Below, in pieces: positions 14,584 through 16,813 of a DNA stretch of 16,813 bases. The notes under the pieces were generated by a model that had not been told where the DNA came from, searched no databases, and saw only the letters and a program-made list of their open reading frames with translations. A program made the translations under genes and the position numbers. Source of the stretch: Gammaproteobacteria bacterium (GTDB lineage: Bacteria > Pseudomonadota > Gammaproteobacteria > UBA9214); assembly GCA_029864225.1 (NCBI GenBank), contig JAOTTU010000028.1, forward strand, positions 1-16,813. The letters run 5' to 3'. Positions within the stretch are counted from its first letter, which is position 1; every line of letters begins with the position of its first letter.

Positions 14584-15489
14584 ATGAACATCATACTGTT
14601 TACTAACAAACGCGGACAGGTCTGGAGCTTCGATATTGACCTGGTTCGTTTCGGCGTGGTTTCCATGGCAGGCCTTGCGCTGGTCTGCGGGCTTGCCGCC
14701 TATACCGGCTTACGCCTGGGTGAGAACGAGCTTGCCTATGTGGATGAGTGGCAGGGCGTGGTCCGCGCGCAGCAGGTGGAGATCGCCGAAGCCCGTGATA
14801 TCGCCCAGGCCAATCTGAATGCGCTGACACTGCGGGTCGGTCAGATGCAGGCCCAGATGCTGCGCCTGAACGCGATTGGTGAGCGACTGGTCCAGCAGGG
14901 TGATTTCGCGGTGGGTGAATTTGATTTCACCAACCCACCGGCCGTGGGTGGTCCGCAGGACGCGGCCGGACCGCAGTCGACCGAACTGACTGACTTCATG
15001 GGTATGCTGGATGAACTGCTGGTCGAGCTCGATGACCGCGAGCACAAGCTGAATGTGCTCGAGAGCCTGCTGCTGGACAGGAGCCTGCGTGAGCGTGTCA
15101 TGCCATCCGGCCGCCCGGTCGAAACCGGCTGGCTGTCGTCGAAGTTCGGCAAGCGCACGGATCCGTTCACCGGCAAGCAGGAGCATCACGACGGCGTCGA
15201 CTTTGCAGGCAAGGAGGGCGCCGAGGTGGTGGCTGTCGGTGACGGTGTGGTCAGTTGGCGAGGCGAGCGCTCCGGCTACGGCAATATGGTCGAGATCACG
15301 CATGGCAATGGCTATGTCACCCGCTACGGCCATAACAAGGAGTCGCTGGTCGCGCTGGGCGATACGGTCAAGAAGGGGCAATTGATCGCCCTGATGGGTT
15401 CGACCGGGCGTTCCACAGGCCCGCATGTCCATTTCGAGGTCCTGCGCAACGGCAAGCCAGTCAATCCGGGCAAATATATCAATAACTGA
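14584..15489 (+). CDS. Membrane-anchored M23 family metallopeptidase (LytM-type)
   Basis: This is a predicted peptidoglycan endopeptidase of the LytM/M23 family. The 301-residue protein has a short cytoplasmic head, one membrane helix at about residues 22-44, and a periplasmic heptad-like coiled coil (about 50-100) with many Gln, Glu and Ala. A linker follows, then the M23 domain (about 195-292). Zinc ligands H202 and D206 lie in HDGVD, and H283 is the last histidine of GPHVHFEV. The catalytic histidines H250 (YGHNKE) and H281 are present. It is therefore probably active, unlike the degenerate activators EnvC and NlpD. The exact substrate bond is unknown. It is divergent from the dciA-like gene and precedes secA. 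The ribosome binding site is weak. Homologues of this kind are commonly found just upstream of secA. Confidence 0.9.
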   Translation: MNIILFTNKRGQVWSFDIDLVRFGVVSMAGLALVCGLAAYTGLRLGENELAYVDEWQGVVRAQQVEIAEARDIAQANLNALTLRVGQMQAQMLRLNAIGERLVQQGDFAVGEFDFTNPPAVGGPQDAAGPQSTELTDFMGMLDELLVELDDREHKLNVLESLLLDRSLRERVMPSGRPVETGWLSSKFGKRTDPFTGKQEHHDGVDFAGKEGAEVVAVGDGVVSWRGERSGYGNMVEITHGNGYVTRYGHNKESLVALGDTVKKGQLIALMGSTGRSTGPHVHFEVLRNGKPVNPGKYINN

Positions 15490-15613
15490 TCGCTGTACCC
15501 CGTTCGGGTCTACTGTCCGGCCATCCTGAAACCCCAGAATCCTTCATGCAATCTGCCGGTTAGGGTATGATTGCGGATTCGATTCCGACCCTGAAAAACC
15601 ACAGTAAACTTTC
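15490..15613 (+). promoter_or_regulatory. M23 peptidase-secA intergenic region with candidate secA promoter
   Basis: The 124-base gap contains TATGAT at 15566-15571, five of six bases of the -10 consensus, with a poor -35 (TTCATG, 15543-15548) 17 bases upstream. Transcription would start about 35 bases before secA. The sequence just before the secA ATG has no good ribosome binding site. There is no reading frame resembling SecM with its arrest sequence here. No clear terminator for the upstream gene is visible; only a short CCCG/CGGG stem lies near 15500. Confidence 0.35.
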
Positions 15614-16813
15614 ATGGCACTAAATATTATTCACAAGGTATTCGGCAGCCGGAATGACCGGCAGCTGAAACGCATGTCACGGGTTGTCGACCGCATCAAT
15701 GCACTGGAACCCGAGACGGAGGCGCTCTCGGATGAGCAGCTGCGCGCCCGGACCGATGAGTACCGCCAGCGCATCAAGGACGGGGCCAGCTGCGATGATT
15801 TGCTGGTCGAGGCCTTTGCGACGGTGCGTGAGGCAGCGCGGCGGGCCCTGGATATGCGTCACTTCGACGTCCAGCTGATAGGCGGCATGGTACTGCACGA
15901 AGGCAAGATCGCCGAAATGCGTACCGGTGAAGGCAAGACCCTGGTGGCCACGCTGGCGGCCTACCTGAATGCGCTGACCGGTAAGGGTGTCTATATCGTT
16001 ACCGTCAACGATTACCTGGCGCGCCGCGATGCCGGCTGGATGGGCAAGATCTACGAATTCCTCGGCATGAGCACCGGCGTGATCGTGTCCGGCCAGTCCT
16101 ACGAGGAAAAGAAGGCCGCCTACGAAGCGGATATCACCTACGGGACCAACAACGAGTTCGGGTTTGACTACCTGCGCGACAACATGGCCTTCACCGCGCT
16201 AGACCGGGTGCAGCGCGGCCGCAACTTCGCCATCGTGGACGAGGTCGATTCGATCCTGATCGACGAGGCGCGTACCCCGCTGATCATCTCCGGGCCGGTC
16301 GACGAGCGTTCGGACCTGTACGGCAAGATGAATGCCATCGTGCCCGAGCTGACCCTGCAGGAGACCGAGGACGGCCCGGGTGATTACACCCTGGAGGAAA
16401 AGAACAAGCAGATCTACCTGACCGAGAGCGGCCACGAGCATGTCGAGCAACTACTGATCCGGGACGCCCTGCTCAAGGAGGGTGAGAGCCTCTACGACGC
16501 CGCCAACCTGATCCTCATGCACCACCTGATGGCGGCAATGCGCGCGCACCTGCTGTTCCATAAGGACGTGGATTACATTGTGCAGGACGGGCAGATCGTG
16601 ATTGTGGATGAATTCACCGGCCGCACCATGCCGGGCAGGCGCTGGTCGGAGGGGCTGCACCAGGCCGTGGAGGCCAAGGAAGGGGTTCCCATCCAGAACG
16701 AGAACCAGACCCTGGCCTCCATCACCTTCCAGAATTATTTCCGTCTCTACGACAAGCTCTCCGGGATGACCGGCACCGCCGATACCGAGGCCTTCGAGCT
16801 GCAGCAGATCTAC
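15614..16813 (+). CDS. secA: SecA, preprotein translocase ATPase (N-terminal 400 residues)
   Basis: SecA is the motor that pushes unfolded preproteins through SecYEG. The frame is open from ATG 15614 to the window end, giving 400 residues of a protein usually near 900. Walker A MRTGEGKT spans residues 102-109 with the lysine at 108, and the Walker B DEVD is at 209-212 followed by SILIDEARTPLIISGP. Both fall at the same residue numbers as in E. coli SecA, which supports the chosen start. The N-terminal MALNIIHKVFGSRNDR, the TVNDYLARRD segment and the preprotein cross-linking domain (from about residue 225) are also present, along with VDEFTGRTMPGRRWSEGLHQA and GMTGTA. No frameshift is seen. 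The C-terminal zinc tail lies beyond the window. Confidence 0.98.
   Translation, partial: MALNIIHKVFGSRNDRQLKRMSRVVDRINALEPETEALSDEQLRARTDEYRQRIKDGASCDDLLVEAFATVREAARRALDMRHFDVQLIGGMVLHEGKIAEMRTGEGKTLVATLAAYLNALTGKGVYIVTVNDYLARRDAGWMGKIYEFLGMSTGVIVSGQSYEEKKAAYEADITYGTNNEFGFDYLRDNMAFTALDRVQRGRNFAIVDEVDSILIDEARTPLIISGPVDERSDLYGKMNAIVPELTLQETEDGPGDYTLEEKNKQIYLTESGHEHVEQLLIRDALLKEGESLYDAANLILMHHLMAAMRAHLLFHKDVDYIVQDGQIVIVDEFTGRTMPGRRWSEGLHQAVEAKEGVPIQNENQTLASITFQNYFRLYDKLSGMTGTADTEAFELQQIY

Noticed and set aside
1..16813. Mobile elements, CRISPR arrays, tRNA or rRNA genes, toxin-antitoxin or defence genes.
   Set aside because: The coding space is fully taken up by conserved housekeeping genes, and the gaps are short and hold no direct repeats or RNA gene signatures that I can see.

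Overview
The window is a section of the division and cell wall (dcw) cluster of a GC-rich Gram-negative bacterium, followed by the lpxC to secA region. The gene order is murE (end only), murF, mraY, murD, ftsW, murG, murC, murB, ddl, ftsQ, ftsA, ftsZ, lpxC, a dciA-like DUF721 gene on the opposite strand, an M23 peptidase gene, and the start of secA. LpxC implies lipid A and so an outer membrane. The gene order, the DUF721/M23/secA neighbourhood and the protein sequences fit a gammaproteobacterium, probably a non-enteric one. The sequence alone does not support a genus.

From 1 to 10409 there is one dense plus-strand block for peptidoglycan precursor synthesis and early division. It contains the MurE end, MurF, MraY, MurD, FtsW, MurG, MurC, MurB, Ddl and FtsQ. 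Five junctions are 4-base ATGA overlaps (murE/murF, murD/ftsW, ftsW/murG, murG/murC, murB/ddl), and ddl and ftsQ overlap by 8 bases. This suggests one co-transcribed, translationally coupled unit. The only loose joints are mraY/murD and murC/murB. Ddl makes D-Ala-D-Ala and MurF adds it to the UDP-MurNAc-tripeptide made by MurB, MurC, MurD and MurE. MraY and MurG build lipid II, and FtsW polymerises it at the septum organised by FtsZ, FtsA and FtsQ.

From 10413 to 12901 lie ftsA and ftsZ, with a 104-base leader before ftsZ that carries a strong ribosome binding site. A long imperfect hairpin (12914-12957) and an AT-rich stretch follow ftsZ. Next come a good candidate promoter (13045-13073), a structured leader and lpxC. 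A DUF721/DciA-type gene on the minus strand (14082-14540) converges with lpxC and diverges from a membrane-anchored M23 metallopeptidase gene (14584-15489). The secA gene starts at 15614 and runs off the window.

I found no mobile element, CRISPR array, tRNA, rRNA, broken gene or clear sign of horizontal transfer. I do not see a new biological system. The points worth a second look are small: two mini-ORFs that abut or overlap start codons, RNA structure around lpxC, and the reversed dciA-like gene in an envelope cluster.
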